Positions 36,266-46,671 of a stretch of DNA of 64,000 bases are shown here, one piece after another (position 1 is the stretch's first letter; each line of letters opens with the position of its first letter). The stretch is from Pseudolabrys sp. (GTDB lineage: Bacteria > Pseudomonadota > Alphaproteobacteria > Rhizobiales > Xanthobacteraceae). Below the pieces are notes generated by a model. That model saw only the letters and a program-made list of their open reading frames with translations. It was not told the DNA's origin and made no database searches. The translations under genes and the position numbers were made by a program. The stretch spans positions 124,001-188,000 of the forward strand of contig JARYIJ010000002.1 in assembly GCA_029980465.1 (NCBI GenBank), in the 5' to 3' direction.

Positions 36266-38524
36266 TCAGCTCTCGCTTTGTTCTTTTTGACCGCTGGTTT
36301 GATCTTGGTCTTTGCTCCCGGCCGTCGTCTCGTTCGAAAACCGCATTCGCATCCATGCGCCGCGCTGGCCCGGGATCCGCTCGGCCGCGTCGCGTAGTTC
36401 AATGCCCCCGCCGTGCTCTTCGAGAATGCGGCCGACGATCGCAAGGCCGAGACCGGTGCCCTTCTCTCGCGTCGTCACGTAAGGCTCGAGCAAGCGACTG
36501 CGGTTCTCTTTTGGCAATCCGAGCCCATTGTCGATGACGTCGATCACGATATCGCCGCCTTCACGTGACGCCGACACGACGATCCGTCCCTTGTCGATTT
36601 GATCGGCCGGCACAGCGCTGATGGCTTCGGCGGCATTTTTGACGATGTTGGTCAGGGCTTGCGAGATCAGGCGCCGGTCGAAACGCGCCGTCATCGGATC
36701 TTCCGCAAGCTCGATGTCGAAGTCTATGTCGCTATGACCAACCCGCATGAGGAAAACGACCTGACGCACCGCGTCCGCGACATCATCGGTCGCGAATTCC
36801 GGCTTCGGCGTGCGGGCAAACCGTGAGAACTCATCGACCATTCTTTTGATGTCGTCGACCTGACGCACGATCGTGTCGGTGCACTGCACGAACACGTCCC
36901 GATCGTCCGTAATGACCCGGCCGTACTTGCGGCGGAGCCGCTCCGCCGACAGTTGAATCGGTGTCAGCGGATTTTTGATCTCGTGCGCGATGCGGCGCGC
37001 CACGTCGGCCCAGGCCGACGTTCGCTGCGCAGACACCAATTCGGTGATGTCATCGAGCGTGACGACGTAGCCATGCTCGGGGTCTGAGGCCTGTTCGCTG
37101 GTCACACGGAGTGAAAGAATATGCTCCTGCCCAGCGCGATTGATCTTGATCTGTCCATGGATCGCGCGTGGCGAACCCGTCTGCGCCTGCCGGATGAATT
37201 CCTCAAGCTCAGGAACGACCTCGCTAACCGGCCGACCAAGCGATTGCGCTTCGGTCTTGTCAATCAACTTTTCCGCGGAACGGTTGAGAATGCTGATGCG
37301 GCCGTAGGCATCGACGCCGATGACACCGGCGCTTGCACCTGAGAGCACGGCCTCGGTGAAACGCCGGCGACTGTCGATTTGATCGCGCGCCCTCATGATA
37401 TCGTCGCGCTGGGTCCGCAACTCCTGAGTCATGCGATTGAATGTCTCGCCGAGGCTGGCGAGGTCGCCTTCGGACGCGCGCACCGGGACACGAACCCGCA
37501 GGTTTCCGGTCGATACAGCGTCCGCGGCTCCAATCAAGCGCCGGATCGGTGCGACGAGCCGGTTGGCGAAATCGAGTCCGATCCACACCGCCGACAGCAG
37601 GACGATCAGTGCAATGACGGTGTACATCAAGCCGAATGCAACCTGGATGCCCAGTCGCCGGGCGGCTATCTCGGCGTATTCAGCGACGCTACGCTGCGTC
37701 GCGCGCAATTGCGGCAGAACACGCGGGTTGAGCAGCTTGGCGACGTAAAGATAGCGATCGCTGTCGTAGCCGCGCAGCTTGATGACCGCAGCGACGTAAT
37801 TGGCGTCAGGCAACAGGACGACTTGCGGCTCCCGGTCCGATGCGCCCTTGAGCGCTTCGCGCGGCGGCAACGTGAACACCTGACTGATTGGCACTTCAGC
37901 GCGGCCGATCTCGGTCATGTTGTTGTCAAACTCTATAACGGCTGCGAGTCCGCGAGCGGAGGCCTGGAAGGTCAGATACTGATGGAGTTCGACCGGATTC
38001 TTCGTGAAGAAGTCATGGCCGCGTGAAAGATCGAAGGCCATGAGCAGAATGTCGGAGCGGACTGTCTGGGCGTTTTCTTGCAAATAGGCCTGCGCGACGA
38101 TCACGGAATTTTCGACAGCTTCGCGCATCCGCGACGCAAAAAGCTGGTCCAGCCCGCGGTCGAGCGTGATGCTCGCGACAATCGCGACCAGAATAGCCGG
38201 CGCCGCGGCGATAATGGAAAACAGGCTGACGATCCTGATATGAAGCCGGGCGCCGGCCTTGCGGTGTCGCCTCGCCTGCAGGATCTGCTGGACCTCCCGG
38301 ACGATGACGCCCAGCAGCAGCAAGCCCGTCGACGCGTTCACCAGCAGCAGGGTAACGACGACGTAATGCGTCGGGGGAATTGGCGTCAGGCCCGCCAGGA
38401 CCAGGAAGGTCACCACTGCGGACAGCATGGCCACCCCGACCATTAACGGCCCGACGATGCGGGCGCGGCGGTGGGGCGGCTCAGCCGGAATGCTCTCTGC
38501 GCTAATAACCTGTTCCGCGGTCAT
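36266..38524 (-). CDS. ntrY: Nitrogen sensor histidine kinase NtrY
   Basis: A 752-residue membrane kinase of the NtrY family. Two or three N-terminal transmembrane segments (about 22-110) precede a periplasmic region of about 200 residues, then a fourth segment with FGLMYTVIALIVLLSAVWIG near 300. A HAMP domain, a PAS domain near 390 (AVLSGASAGVIGVDAYG), and a histidine-kinase core follow, with the phospho-accepting His in [14 protein letters not shown] near residue 510 and an ATPase domain ending GTGLGLAIVGRILEEHGG. It controls NtrX. An alternative start 11 codons upstream (ATG at 38557) is possible. Confidence 0.95.
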   Translation of the reverse strand: MTAEQVISAESIPAEPPHRRARIVGPLMVGVAMLSAVVTFLVLAGLTPIPPTHYVVVTLLLVNASTGLLLLGVIVREVQQILQARRHRKAGARLHIRIVSLFSIIAAAPAILVAIVASITLDRGLDQLFASRMREAVENSVIVAQAYLQENAQTVRSDILLMAFDLSRGHDFFTKNPVELHQYLTFQASARGLAAVIEFDNNMTEIGRAEVPISQVFTLPPREALKGASDREPQVVLLPDANYVAAVIKLRGYDSDRYLYVAKLLNPRVLPQLRATQRSVAEYAEIAARRLGIQVAFGLMYTVIALIVLLSAVWIGLDFANRLVAPIRRLIGAADAVSTGNLRVRVPVRASEGDLASLGETFNRMTQELRTQRDDIMRARDQIDSRRRFTEAVLSGASAGVIGVDAYGRISILNRSAEKLIDKTEAQSLGRPVSEVVPELEEFIRQAQTGSPRAIHGQIKINRAGQEHILSLRVTSEQASDPEHGYVVTLDDITELVSAQRTSAWADVARRIAHEIKNPLTPIQLSAERLRRKYGRVITDDRDVFVQCTDTIVRQVDDIKRMVDEFSRFARTPKPEFATDDVADAVRQVVFLMRVGHSDIDFDIELAEDPMTARFDRRLISQALTNIVKNAAEAISAVPADQIDKGRIVVSASREGGDIVIDVIDNGLGLPKENRSRLLEPYVTTREKGTGLGLAIVGRILEEHGGGIELRDAAERIPGQRGAWMRMRFSNETTAGSKDQDQTSGQKEQSES

Positions 38525-38669
38525 GAAATCTGGCCTGGCAGAAGGATGTCGGGGTGACATCCCAGCCGCGACCGGTCGATGGCCAACGGCGCTGACAAAT
38601 GATGCTTTTATACAACAATGTTGCCAGATTGCGACATTTCCGCGACCCGAAATCCCATCAGGCAGTTGC

Positions 38670-40112
38670 TCAGTTACCGCTGCGATAAACCTGGATATCG
38701 AGATCGCGAATTTTCTTTCGCAGCGTGTTGCGATTGAGCCCGAGCAGGTCGGCTGCCCGGATCTGATTGCCGTGGGTTGCCGCCAACGCGGCCGACAGCA
38801 GGGGGTGCTCAACCTCACGCAGGATGCGGTGATAGAGCCCGGCAGGCGGCAGGTCAGTGTCAAAGCCGGCGAAATACGCCGCCAGATAACGCTCGACCGC
38901 GCCGCTCAAGCTCTCCTCGCCTTCTCGCGGATCGCCGCCGACGGGGATGGCCGGCTGCGAAAGTTCGCTCTCGATGACCGCCGAGGTGATCGTCTCCTGC
39001 GGGTACAGTGCGGCCAGCCGGCGCGCCAGGTTCTCGAGTTCGCGTACATTGCCCGGCCAGCGATAGTGCTTCAGCCGGTCAAGCCCCGCCTGATCGATCT
39101 GCTTGGTAGGCAAACCCTCGCGCTGCGCCTGGGCGAAGAAATGGCGGATCAGGTCCGGCACGTCCTCGAGCCGCTCACGCAGCGGCGGCAGCCGCAGCGG
39201 CACCACGTTCAGGCGGAAGAACAGATCCTCGCGGAACAGACCCTGCTGGATAAGCTGCCGCAGATCCTTGTTGGTGGCGGCGACGATACGGACGTCGCTT
39301 TTGATCGGCGTCCGGCCGCCGACCGTCGTGTATTCGCCCTGCTGGAGAACGCGAAGCAGCCGCGTCTGCGCTTCCATCGGCATGTCGCCGATCTCGTCGA
39401 GAAACAGCGTGCCGCCTTCGGCCTGCTCGAAGCGGCCGGACGAGCGGGTGTTCGCGCCGGTGAACGCGCCCTTCTCGTGACCGAATAATTCGGACTCGAT
39501 GAGGTCGCGCGGAATGGCCGCCATGTTCACCGCGACGAAGGCGCCGTTACGGCGCTTGCCGTAGTCGTGTAACGCGCGCGCGACGAGCTCCTTGCCCGTG
39601 CCGCTTTCGCCCGAGATCATCACGGTGAGGTCGGTCTGCATGAGCCGCGCCAGCACGCGGTAAATCTCCTGCATCGCCGGCGAGCGGCCGACAAGCGGAA
39701 TGGAATCGAGATCGTCGGGCTTGCCCGCCGCGGCGCGCTTCTCCTTCGGCTCGGACAGGGCGCGGCCGACAATCGCGATCAGCTCCTTGAGATCGAAAGG
39801 CTTCGGCAGGTATTCGTAGGCGCCGCGTTCGGAGGCGCGGATCGCCGTCATGAAGGTGTTCTGCGCGCTCATGATGATGACGGGGAGCTCGGGCCGTGCC
39901 TTGCGGATGCGCGGCACGAGATCGAACGCGTTCTCGTCCGGCATCACGACGTCGGTGATGACGAGGTCGCCGTCGCCCTGGCTGACCCAGCGCCACAGCG
40001 TCGCCGCGTTGCCGGTGGAGCGGACCTCGTAGCCTGCGCGCGACAAGGCCTGATTGAGCACGGTCCTGATCGCAGCGTCGTCGTCGGCAACCAATATGCT
40101 TCCGGTCGGCAT
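38670..40112 (-). CDS. ntrC: Nitrogen regulator NtrC
   Basis: A 480-residue sigma-54-dependent activator. The receiver domain has VADDDAAIR and [10 protein letters not shown] (Asp54-type acceptor). The AAA+ core has [17 protein letters not shown] and the GAFTGA loop ([16 protein letters not shown]), which is missing in the neighbouring ntrX. The Fis-type helix-turn-helix at the end reads [22 protein letters not shown]. It activates nitrogen-assimilation genes when phosphorylated by NtrB. The gene lies 10 bases after ntrB; the next gene, ntrY, is 145 bases away and likely has its own promoter. Confidence 0.97.
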   Translation of the reverse strand: MPTGSILVADDDAAIRTVLNQALSRAGYEVRSTGNAATLWRWVSQGDGDLVITDVVMPDENAFDLVPRIRKARPELPVIIMSAQNTFMTAIRASERGAYEYLPKPFDLKELIAIVGRALSEPKEKRAAAGKPDDLDSIPLVGRSPAMQEIYRVLARLMQTDLTVMISGESGTGKELVARALHDYGKRRNGAFVAVNMAAIPRDLIESELFGHEKGAFTGANTRSSGRFEQAEGGTLFLDEIGDMPMEAQTRLLRVLQQGEYTTVGGRTPIKSDVRIVAATNKDLRQLIQQGLFREDLFFRLNVVPLRLPPLRERLEDVPDLIRHFFAQAQREGLPTKQIDQAGLDRLKHYRWPGNVRELENLARRLAALYPQETITSAVIESELSQPAIPVGGDPREGEESLSGAVERYLAAYFAGFDTDLPPAGLYHRILREVEHPLLSAALAATHGNQIRAADLLGLNRNTLRKKIRDLDIQVYRSGN

Positions 40113-40122
40113 TGCTGGGCTC

Positions 40123-41256
40123 TCAACTGTTGGGCAGCGGTGACGGTGCGTCGTCCGCGCCGCTGTAGACCGGCATCAACACGCGAAAGACTGTGCGGCG
40201 CGGCTGCGATTCACACTCGACGATGCCGCCATGATCGCCGACGATCTTCGACACCAGCGCGAGGCCGAGACCGCTGCCGGTCGGCTTCGTCGTGACGAAG
40301 GGGTCGAACAAGTGAGGCATCAAGTCTTCGGGAACGCCGGGGCCGTTGTCCCTGACACAGAACTCGAGGGGCAGCGAAACGCGCGCCTTGCTGCCCGGCA
40401 CCGCGAGACGCACGCCGGGACGGAACGCCGTGGTCAACTGGATTTCGCTGTCGGTCGCCTCGCCCATGGCTTCGGCAGCGTTCTTCACGAGATTGAGAAA
40501 CACCTGAATGAGTTGATCGCGGTTGGCATAAACCGGCGGCAGCGACGGATCGTAGTCTTCGACGAACCTGACGTTGCGCGCGAAGCCGGACTGCGCCAGG
40601 CGCCTGACGTGATCGAGCACGACATGGATGTTGACCGGCTCTCGTTCGACCGGACGCTCGTCGGCGAACACCTCCATGCGATCGACCAATTTGACGATGC
40701 GGTCGGTCTCCTCGCAGATCAGCCGAGTCAGCGAGCGATCGTCGTCGCCGGCCGATTGCTCGAGCAATTGCGCCGCGCCGCGAATGCCGGACAGCGGATT
40801 CTTGATTTCGTGGGCGAGCATCGCCGCCAGCGCAATTACGGACCGCGCCGCGCCGCGATGGATGAGCTGCCGGTCCATCTTCTCGGCGATGGTGCGCTCC
40901 TGCAGCATGACGACGACGTGATCCGGATATTCCGGCAGCAGCGCGGCGTAGAGATCGACGAGACGCTCGCCGGGAGTGCGCGGCGTCGACAGGTCGACCT
41001 TGTATTCGTTCACCGCCGCGCCGCGCTGGCGCACCTGCTCGATCAACGGCAGCAGCGGAGAGCCGAACGGCACGAGATCGCGCAGCGCGTGCCGCCGCAG
41101 CATCGCCATCGACGCCTCGAAAAACTGCTCGGCGGCGACATTGGCGTCGGCGATCTTGCCGTCGGGAGACACGACGATCACCGGGTGCGGCAGCGCGTTC
41201 AGTAGCGCATCGGACAGCGGCTCGGACGCGCGCGCGACAGCGGACACAGCTTTCAT
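40123..41256 (-). CDS. ntrB: Nitrogen-regulation histidine kinase/phosphatase NtrB
   Basis: A 377-residue soluble kinase. A PAS domain lies at about 15-130 ([21 protein letters not shown]), followed by the phosphotransfer helix with [19 protein letters not shown] near residue 160 and the ATPase domain ([35 protein letters not shown]). NtrB phosphorylates or dephosphorylates NtrC depending on PII protein, which binds here in other bacteria. Its ATG overlaps the dusB stop by four bases, giving translational coupling. Confidence 0.96.
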   Translation of the reverse strand: MKAVSAVARASEPLSDALLNALPHPVIVVSPDGKIADANVAAEQFFEASMAMLRRHALRDLVPFGSPLLPLIEQVRQRGAAVNEYKVDLSTPRTPGERLVDLYAALLPEYPDHVVVMLQERTIAEKMDRQLIHRGAARSVIALAAMLAHEIKNPLSGIRGAAQLLEQSAGDDDRSLTRLICEETDRIVKLVDRMEVFADERPVEREPVNIHVVLDHVRRLAQSGFARNVRFVEDYDPSLPPVYANRDQLIQVFLNLVKNAAEAMGEATDSEIQLTTAFRPGVRLAVPGSKARVSLPLEFCVRDNGPGVPEDLMPHLFDPFVTTKPTGSGLGLALVSKIVGDHGGIVECESQPRRTVFRVLMPVYSGADDAPSPLPNS

Positions 41257-42281
41257 GCTGCGCGCCTCTGGCTGAAGTCGTCGAAGGCATCCTTAAGATG
41301 CGCCGTCACGGCGTCCGACTCGGTTGCCGTCAGAACGCGGGCGCGATGATCTTTCAGAACGGTGACGCTGACGCCGGCGCTTTCGGCGCCGGCTTCCAGC
41401 GCCCAGCCAAGATGCTTGCGCGCGTGCTTGCGCCCGACGTCCGCGCCGTAATGGACGAGCATCTCCTCATAGAGCGCGACGATGATATCGCGCTGCTCGT
41501 CGAGCGGCGGCGTCTCGCCAGCCCCGCAACCGAGTTCGCGCGCGATTTGACCGGGCATCCACGGACGTCCCTGCGCGCCGCGTCCGATCATGACCGCGTC
41601 CGCGCCTGACACCTCCAGTGCCCGAACAGCATCGCGCGCGGTTCGGATGTCGCCGTTGACGGCGACCGGAATGCTTACGGCATCTTTCACGGTACGAACT
41701 GCCACCCAGTCCGCCTGCCCGTCGTAGAACTGGCAGCGGGTCCGGCCGTGCACGGTGATCATGCGGACGCCGGCCGCTTCGGCGCGGCGCGCGAGCTCCG
41801 GCGCGTTGATGGTCGCGGCGTCCCATCCGAGCCGCATCTTCAGCGTCACCGGCACGCCGACCGCGCCGACCGTCGCGTCGATCAACGCGAGCGCATGATC
41901 GAGATCGCGCATCAGGGCCGAACCGGCGGCGATCCTGGTGACCAGCCGCGCCGGACATCCCATGTTGATATCGATGACGTCGGCGCCCTCGGCTTCGGCG
42001 ATGCGGGCTCCCTCCGCCATCCAGCGCGCCTCGCATCCGGCGAGTTGGACGACGTTGATCGCGACACCGCGTCCGTCGATGCGCCGGCAGGCTTCGCGGC
42101 GGCGCTCGGCAAGCGCCGCGCTTGCGGTCATCTCCGAGACGACCAGACCCGCCCCGAGGCGCTCCGCGAGCCGGCGAAACGGCGCATCCGTGATGCCGGT
42201 CATGGGCGCCAGGATCACGGGATTCGGCGCCTTGACGGGCCCGATCGCCAACGGCTGCGGCACGCCGGTTCTTATATTCAT
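41253..42281 (-). CDS. dusB: tRNA-dihydrouridine synthase DusB (NifR3)
   Basis: A 342-residue FMN enzyme that reduces uridine to dihydrouridine in tRNA. It shows [21 protein letters not shown] at the start, the catalytic Cys in [10 protein letters not shown] near residue 105, and the KMRLGWD and [14 protein letters not shown] stretches. In rhizobia it precedes ntrB and was named nifR3. It leads the operon dusB-ntrB-ntrC. The spacer upstream is A+T-rich and contains a short inverted repeat. Confidence 0.95.
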   Translation of the reverse strand: MNIRTGVPQPLAIGPVKAPNPVILAPMTGITDAPFRRLAERLGAGLVVSEMTASAALAERRREACRRIDGRGVAINVVQLAGCEARWMAEGARIAEAEGADVIDINMGCPARLVTRIAAGSALMRDLDHALALIDATVGAVGVPVTLKMRLGWDAATINAPELARRAEAAGVRMITVHGRTRCQFYDGQADWVAVRTVKDAVSIPVAVNGDIRTARDAVRALEVSGADAVMIGRGAQGRPWMPGQIARELGCGAGETPPLDEQRDIIVALYEEMLVHYGADVGRKHARKHLGWALEAGAESAGVSVTVLKDHRARVLTATESDAVTAHLKDAFDDFSQRRAA

Positions 42282-42453
42282 ATTTTGCCTACTAAATAGG
42301 CGATTATATTGTCTGCATAGAGTTTAGCCATACTCCATAACAGCGGCAAGTGCTGCAGTGCAAAATAACCCAAAAGAGAAGCAATCATGCGCGAACGCGT
42401 TTCCTCAACCGCGCCAACACGCTAAATGGCCTGTTTATGGGTGAGGCCCAGCC
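42282..42453. promoter_or_regulatory. Divergent promoter region between dusB and ispDF
   Basis: A 172-base spacer. 41 of the 60 bases at 42271-42330 are A or T, against a GC-rich background. It contains GCCTA-CTAAA-TAGGC (42287-42301), an inverted repeat only six bases upstream of the dusB start, which could form a small hairpin at the 5' end of the nitrogen-operon transcript. I saw no convincing -24/-12 sigma-54 sequence. Confidence 0.5.
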
Positions 42454-43623
42454 ATGAGGAGCGTTGCTGCCATTGTCGTGGCGGCCGGACGGGGCGTCCG
42501 GGCCGGCGGCGGTCTTCCGAAGCAATTCCGGGAGATTGGCGGCACCACGGTCCTGCGGATGGCTCTGGAGGCGTTTTCCCGGCATCCGGAGGTCACCCAC
42601 GCTCAGGCGGTCATCCACAGCGATGACACCGATCTGGCGGCCAGCGCTGTCGCCGGCCTCGATGTCCTGCCGCCCGTAGCCGGTGGCGCAAGCCGTCAGC
42701 TTTCCGTACTGGCCGGTCTCGACGCGCTGGCGCCCCGTTCACCGGACGTCATCCTGATCCACGATGCGGCGCGGCCGTTTCTGTCACCTGCCCTGATTTC
42801 ACGCGCGATCCGCGCGGCAGAGGCCACGGGCGCGGCCGCTCCCGTCGTCGCCGTGAGCGATACGGTTTGGTTTGCCGGAGACGGCGCGACGCTCGGCGAT
42901 GTCGCCGACCGGGCCCGCCTGCGTCTCGTTCAGACGCCGCAGTCTTTCAACTTTGCAGCGATCCACGCCGCGCATCGGCGGGCGGCCTCGGAGGGCCGCA
43001 CCGATTTCACCGACGACGCCGGCGTCGCCGAGTGGGCCGGAATGACAATCGAATCTTTCGACGGCGAGAGCGGCAACTTCAAGCTGACGACCGACGACGA
43101 CTTCGCGCGAGCCGAAGCCATTGCGGCGCATCGTCTGGGCGATGTCCGTGTCGGCAACGGATACGACGTTCACGCGTTCGGTCCGGGCGATCACGTCACG
43201 CTCGGCGGCGTGCGGATTCCGCATGATCGCGCCCTCACCGGCCATTCCGATGCGGACGTCGCGCTGCACGCGCTGGTCGACGCCATTCTCGGTGCGCTGG
43301 CCGAGGGCGATATCGGTGTTCATTTCCCGCCGTCGGACGCGCAATGGCGCGGCGCCTCCTCAGACCGCTTCCTCGCCTTTGCCGTCGAACGCGTGGCGTC
43401 GCGCGGCGGGCGCATCGCGCATCTCGACGTGTCGATCGTCTGCGAAGCACCCAGGATCGGCCCCTACCGCGATGCGATCCGCAAGCGCATCGCGGAAATC
43501 GCAAAGATCGACGAAACGCGCGTCGGCGTGAAAGCGACGACCAGCGAAGGCCTTGGCTTCATCGGCCGGCGCGAAGGCATTGCCGCCTATGCGACGGCGA
43601 CCGTGCGCCTGCCCGGGAGGTAA
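42454..43623 (+). CDS. ispDF: Bifunctional IspD/IspF isoprenoid enzyme
   Basis: A 389-residue fusion enzyme of the MEP pathway. Residues 1-225 are the 2-C-methyl-D-erythritol 4-phosphate cytidylyltransferase (VVAAGRGVRAGGGLPKQF, HDAARPF). Residues 230-389 are the 2,4-cyclodiphosphate synthase (GNGYDVHAFGPGDH, zinc ligands; GHSDADVALHALVDAILGA, then ATTSEGLGFIGRREGIA). The fused form is typical of alphaproteobacteria. It is divergent from dusB. The CinA-like gene begins three bases after the stop. Confidence 0.97.
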   Translation: MRSVAAIVVAAGRGVRAGGGLPKQFREIGGTTVLRMALEAFSRHPEVTHAQAVIHSDDTDLAASAVAGLDVLPPVAGGASRQLSVLAGLDALAPRSPDVILIHDAARPFLSPALISRAIRAAEATGAAAPVVAVSDTVWFAGDGATLGDVADRARLRLVQTPQSFNFAAIHAAHRRAASEGRTDFTDDAGVAEWAGMTIESFDGESGNFKLTTDDDFARAEAIAAHRLGDVRVGNGYDVHAFGPGDHVTLGGVRIPHDRALTGHSDADVALHALVDAILGALAEGDIGVHFPPSDAQWRGASSDRFLAFAVERVASRGGRIAHLDVSIVCEAPRIGPYRDAIRKRIAEIAKIDETRVGVKATTSEGLGFIGRREGIAAYATATVRLPGR

Positions 43624-43626
43624 CCG

Positions 43627-44151
43627 GTGATCGATGACGATATCGCCGAGGCCGCGCGCCGCCTGCTCGCCATTTGCAAGCGCAAGAACCTGCTGGTCGC
43701 GACGGCGGAATCCTGCACCGCCGGCCTCGTCGCCGGAACGCTCACGGACATCCCCGGCACCTCCAGCATTCTCGACCGCGGGTTCATTACCTATTCGAAC
43801 GAGGCCAAGCACGAAATGCTCGGCGTGCCGCAGGATATATTGCGCATGTTCGGCGCGGTCAGCCGCGAGACGGCCGAAGCGATGGCGCGCGGCGTTCTCG
43901 GACATTCGCGCGTGCATCTCGCGGTGTCCGTGACCGGCGTTGCCGGTCCGGATGGCGGCAGCGCGGAAAAACCCGTCGGGCTGGTACATTTCGCGGCGGC
44001 AACGCGCTCCGGCAGACTGATCCATGCCGAGAAGCGCTTCGGCGACATCGGCCGCGCCAATGTGCGCAAGCATTCGGTGTTGCAGGCGTTCCTGATGCTG
44101 CACGCACTCGCCGAAGGCGAAACATCGAACCCGCCCCGGCAAGCGGTCTAG
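43627..44151 (+). CDS. pncC: CinA family nicotinamide-nucleotide amidohydrolase (PncC-like)
   Basis: A 174-residue protein equal to the C-terminal domain of CinA. It deamidates nicotinamide mononucleotide for recycling of NAD. Typical sequences are VATAESCTAGLVAGTLTDIPG with the catalytic Ser/Thr region, GFITYSNEAKHEMLGV, and VTGVAGPDGGSAEKPVG. GTG start. It converges on the FUSC gene; their stop codons share CTAG at 44148-44151. Confidence 0.92.
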   Translation: MIDDDIAEAARRLLAICKRKNLLVATAESCTAGLVAGTLTDIPGTSSILDRGFITYSNEAKHEMLGVPQDILRMFGAVSRETAEAMARGVLGHSRVHLAVSVTGVAGPDGGSAEKPVGLVHFAAATRSGRLIHAEKRFGDIGRANVRKHSVLQAFLMLHALAEGETSNPPRQAV

Positions 44152-45179
44152 CCGGCGGCAGGCCCTTCGCCCTCCGCTGGATCGAGCGCATCGGCGTCCG
44201 GTTTTCTGCGTCGCTTGCGCACCGGAAAGGCGATCACGGTGCCAACCAGCGCGATGCTGCAGCCGATCAGGACATCCTGCAGCCGCTCATGCAGAAGCCC
44301 GCGGAGGATCTCCGGATTGGCGGTTGCGAGGTCGTAGACCAGCAGCACCAGCACGGCGATCAGGGTGGTATGAAGCCAGTACCGGTCCTGGAGATGGTGG
44401 GGAATCAAAGCTGCGATGACGAGGACGATCGCGACGATGGCCCATACGTCATGCACCACACTCGTGATGAGAAACGCCGCGACGACGCCGAACACGGTAC
44501 CGACCACGCGGTCGGCCATGCGCACGTAGCTCGCCTGCGCATCGGGCTGCATGGCGACGAGCGTGGCCACCACAACCCACAACGCGCGGCTCGGGTCGGC
44601 CGACAGCCCCATCCACAGGCTGGCGACAGCCGCTCCCGCATAACAGATCGCGAAACGCAGCCAGCCGTGGGCCGGGTCGCGCGGCGCGCCGCCGCGCAGA
44701 TGCGGCAACGGTCCGGCCAGCATCTGGTCGAGCGTCCGCATGATCGCTGCGGTCGCAAAGGCGATGCCGAGATATTTGACTTCGCCGGGATCGAACGCCG
44801 GCGAGCCGTTGGCGACGACCAGTGCCATCGCGCCGAACCGCGCGCCGAGCACCGGCGCCTTGCCAAAGCCGAGAAATGCGCCGCAAGCGAATGTCGCCAG
44901 CGCGAACAGCACCCACACCGCAGGCTGGAAATCGTGCAACACGTAACCCAGCGTGCCGCCCGCAAGAATACCGCCGGTGACCACCAGCAGGATCGCGTAG
45001 CGCTGGATCAGCGTCCCTTCCTGGTCGGCGAACGACAGGACCATGCCGGCGATGGCACCGAGCAACGCGCCGGCCGGCTGGCCGAGCGCGATGCCGGTCG
45101 TAAACGGCACACCGATATCGAGCAGGAACAGCAACGCGCGCCGAACGGTCACCAGCGGGATCGCGCCGACCGCGGCCAT
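44148..45179 (-). CDS. FUSC family membrane protein (aromatic acid exporter-like)
   Basis: A 343-residue membrane protein with two sets of about five hydrophobic helices, from residues 15-155 and 175-310. It resembles the FUSC/YccS/AaeB group, which includes fusaric acid and p-hydroxybenzoate efflux proteins. Matching wording is LWVVVATLVAMQPDAQASYVRMADRVVGTVFG. It lacks the long soluble parts of full AaeB, so it is a short form. The tail is charged, with KRRRK. The COQ10-like gene is 3 bases upstream. Confidence 0.82.
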   Translation of the reverse strand: MAAVGAIPLVTVRRALLFLLDIGVPFTTGIALGQPAGALLGAIAGMVLSFADQEGTLIQRYAILLVVTGGILAGGTLGYVLHDFQPAVWVLFALATFACGAFLGFGKAPVLGARFGAMALVVANGSPAFDPGEVKYLGIAFATAAIMRTLDQMLAGPLPHLRGGAPRDPAHGWLRFAICYAGAAVASLWMGLSADPSRALWVVVATLVAMQPDAQASYVRMADRVVGTVFGVVAAFLITSVVHDVWAIVAIVLVIAALIPHHLQDRYWLHTTLIAVLVLLVYDLATANPEILRGLLHERLQDVLIGCSIALVGTVIAFPVRKRRRKPDADALDPAEGEGPAAG

Positions 45180-45182
45180 GAC

Positions 45183-45644
45183 TCAGCCGGCCTTTCTTCG
45201 ATAGAGCTGGTCGGCGCGCTTCTCGAACGCGTCGGCGAAGCGGCGGAACGCCGTGTCGAACATCGCGCCCATGAGCATCGCGAGCATGCGGCTTTTGAAT
45301 TCATAGTCGAGGGAAAACCCAACCTCGCAGCTCCCCTCGTCCTGCGGCGTAAACGTCCAGCGATTCTCGAGATGGCTGAACGGTCCGTTGAGGTATTCCA
45401 CCAGAATGGCGAGGTTCGGGCGGTCGAGGGTGACGCGGCTGGTGAAGCTCTCGCGGATCAGCTTGTAGGCGACGGTCATGTCGGCGACCAGCACCTCGAC
45501 GCCCTCGTCTTTCGGCGTGCGGCTCTTGATCTTGAGCGCCTGGCACAACGGGACGAACTGGGGATATTTCTCGACGTCGGCGACCAGGTCGAACATCTGC
45601 GCGGCGCCGTGGCGAACGCGGCGCTTCGTCGAGAAACTCGGCAT
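45183..45644 (-). CDS. COQ10/RatA-type coenzyme Q-binding START-domain protein
   Basis: A 153-residue START-like fold protein: RRVRHGAAQMFDLVADVEKYPQFVPLC at the start (quoted partly), then WTFTPQDEGSCEVGFSLDYEFKSR. In mitochondria Coq10 chaperones ubiquinone for respiration; the bacterial RatA name comes from a claim of ribosome inhibition in E. coli and is not implied. It is one base from lipA (stop and start share one base at 45644). A role in quinone handling is the more likely one. Confidence 0.87.
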   Translation of the reverse strand: MPSFSTKRRVRHGAAQMFDLVADVEKYPQFVPLCQALKIKSRTPKDEGVEVLVADMTVAYKLIRESFTSRVTLDRPNLAILVEYLNGPFSHLENRWTFTPQDEGSCEVGFSLDYEFKSRMLAMLMGAMFDTAFRRFADAFEKRADQLYRRKAG

Positions 45645-46600
45645 CAGGTCGCCTTGAGGCCCGCGCGCGCGGCCTTGAGCTTGGCGAAATCCTCGCCGGC
45701 ATGATGGGACGAGCGCGTCAGCGGCGACGACGACACCATCAGGAAGCCCTTGGCATAGGCGATGGTCTCGTACGACTTGAACTCGTCCGGCGTGACGAAG
45801 CGCGCGACCGGATGATGCTTGCGGCTCGGCTGCAGGTACTGGCCGATCGTCAGGAAGTCGACATTCGCGGCACGCAGATCATCCATCACTTGCAGCACCT
45901 CGTTCCGCTCCTCGCCGAGCCCGACCATGATGCCGGACTTGGTGAACATCGACGGATCGATCTCCTTGACGCGCTGCAGCAGCCGCAGCGACTGGAAATA
46001 GCGGGCGCCAGGGCGGACCGTCAGATAGAGCGACGGCACCGTCTCGAGATTGTGGTTGAACACGTCGGGCTTGGCAGCGACGACGACGTCGGCCGAATGA
46101 TCCTTGCGCAGGAAGTCCGGCGTCAGCACCTCGATCGTCGTTTGCGGGCAGCGGGAGCGGATGGCCCGGATTGTCTGCGCGAAATGCGCGGCGCCGCCGT
46201 CGGCGAGATCGTCGCGATCAACGGACGTCACCACGACATGGGACAGGCCGAGCTTTGCCGTCGCTTCGGCAACATGCTCCGGCTCCTGCGCGTCCAGCGC
46301 CGCAGGCAGCCCGGTCTTCACGTTGCAGAACGCGCAAGCCCGCGTGCAGGTGTCGCCCATGATCATGAACGTGGCGTGCTTCTTCTCCCAGCACTCGCCG
46401 ATGTTCGGGCAGCCGGCTTCCTCGCACACCGTGACGAGCTTGTGTGCGCGCACGATGTCGCGCGTGTTCATGTAACCCGGCGAGACCGGCGCCTTGACGC
46501 GGATCCAGTCCGGTTTCTTCGGCTGCGCGGTATCCGGCCGACGCGCCTTCTCGGGATGGCGCGGGCGCGGATTGCCAATGAGATCGAGGACGACCGTCAT
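45644..46600 (-). CDS. lipA: Lipoyl synthase LipA
   Basis: A 318-residue radical SAM enzyme that inserts two sulphurs into protein-bound octanoate. It has the auxiliary cluster [12 protein letters not shown] near residue 54 and the SAM cluster CTRACAFC near 80, then [15 protein letters not shown] and [10 protein letters not shown]. The last sequence before the C-terminus contains the conserved RSSHHAGE. It serves the pyruvate dehydrogenase lipoyl domains encoded upstream on the same strand. A gap of 71 bases separates it from the YeaQ-type gene. Confidence 0.97.
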   Translation of the reverse strand: MTVVLDLIGNPRPRHPEKARRPDTAQPKKPDWIRVKAPVSPGYMNTRDIVRAHKLVTVCEEAGCPNIGECWEKKHATFMIMGDTCTRACAFCNVKTGLPAALDAQEPEHVAEATAKLGLSHVVVTSVDRDDLADGGAAHFAQTIRAIRSRCPQTTIEVLTPDFLRKDHSADVVVAAKPDVFNHNLETVPSLYLTVRPGARYFQSLRLLQRVKEIDPSMFTKSGIMVGLGEERNEVLQVMDDLRAANVDFLTIGQYLQPSRKHHPVARFVTPDEFKSYETIAYAKGFLMVSSSPLTRSSHHAGEDFAKLKAARAGLKAT

Positions 46601-46671
46601 GGCCCCTACTTACGGAGCCGCGAGCGGTGCCGCAAGCGAGGCCTGAAACCCGGCATGGCAGAAGCGCGAAA

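Noticed and set aside
42282..42453. Sigma-54 promoter upstream of the dusB-ntrBC operon
   Set aside because: No GG-N10-GC arrangement with the usual TGGCAC and TTGC words was found on the minus strand.
43674..45704. Long 676-codon plus-strand open frame over pncC, the FUSC gene and the COQ10-like gene
   Set aside because: It is antisense to, or out of phase with, three recognised genes, is full of Arg, His and Gln as expected from a GC-rich shadow frame, and resembles no family.
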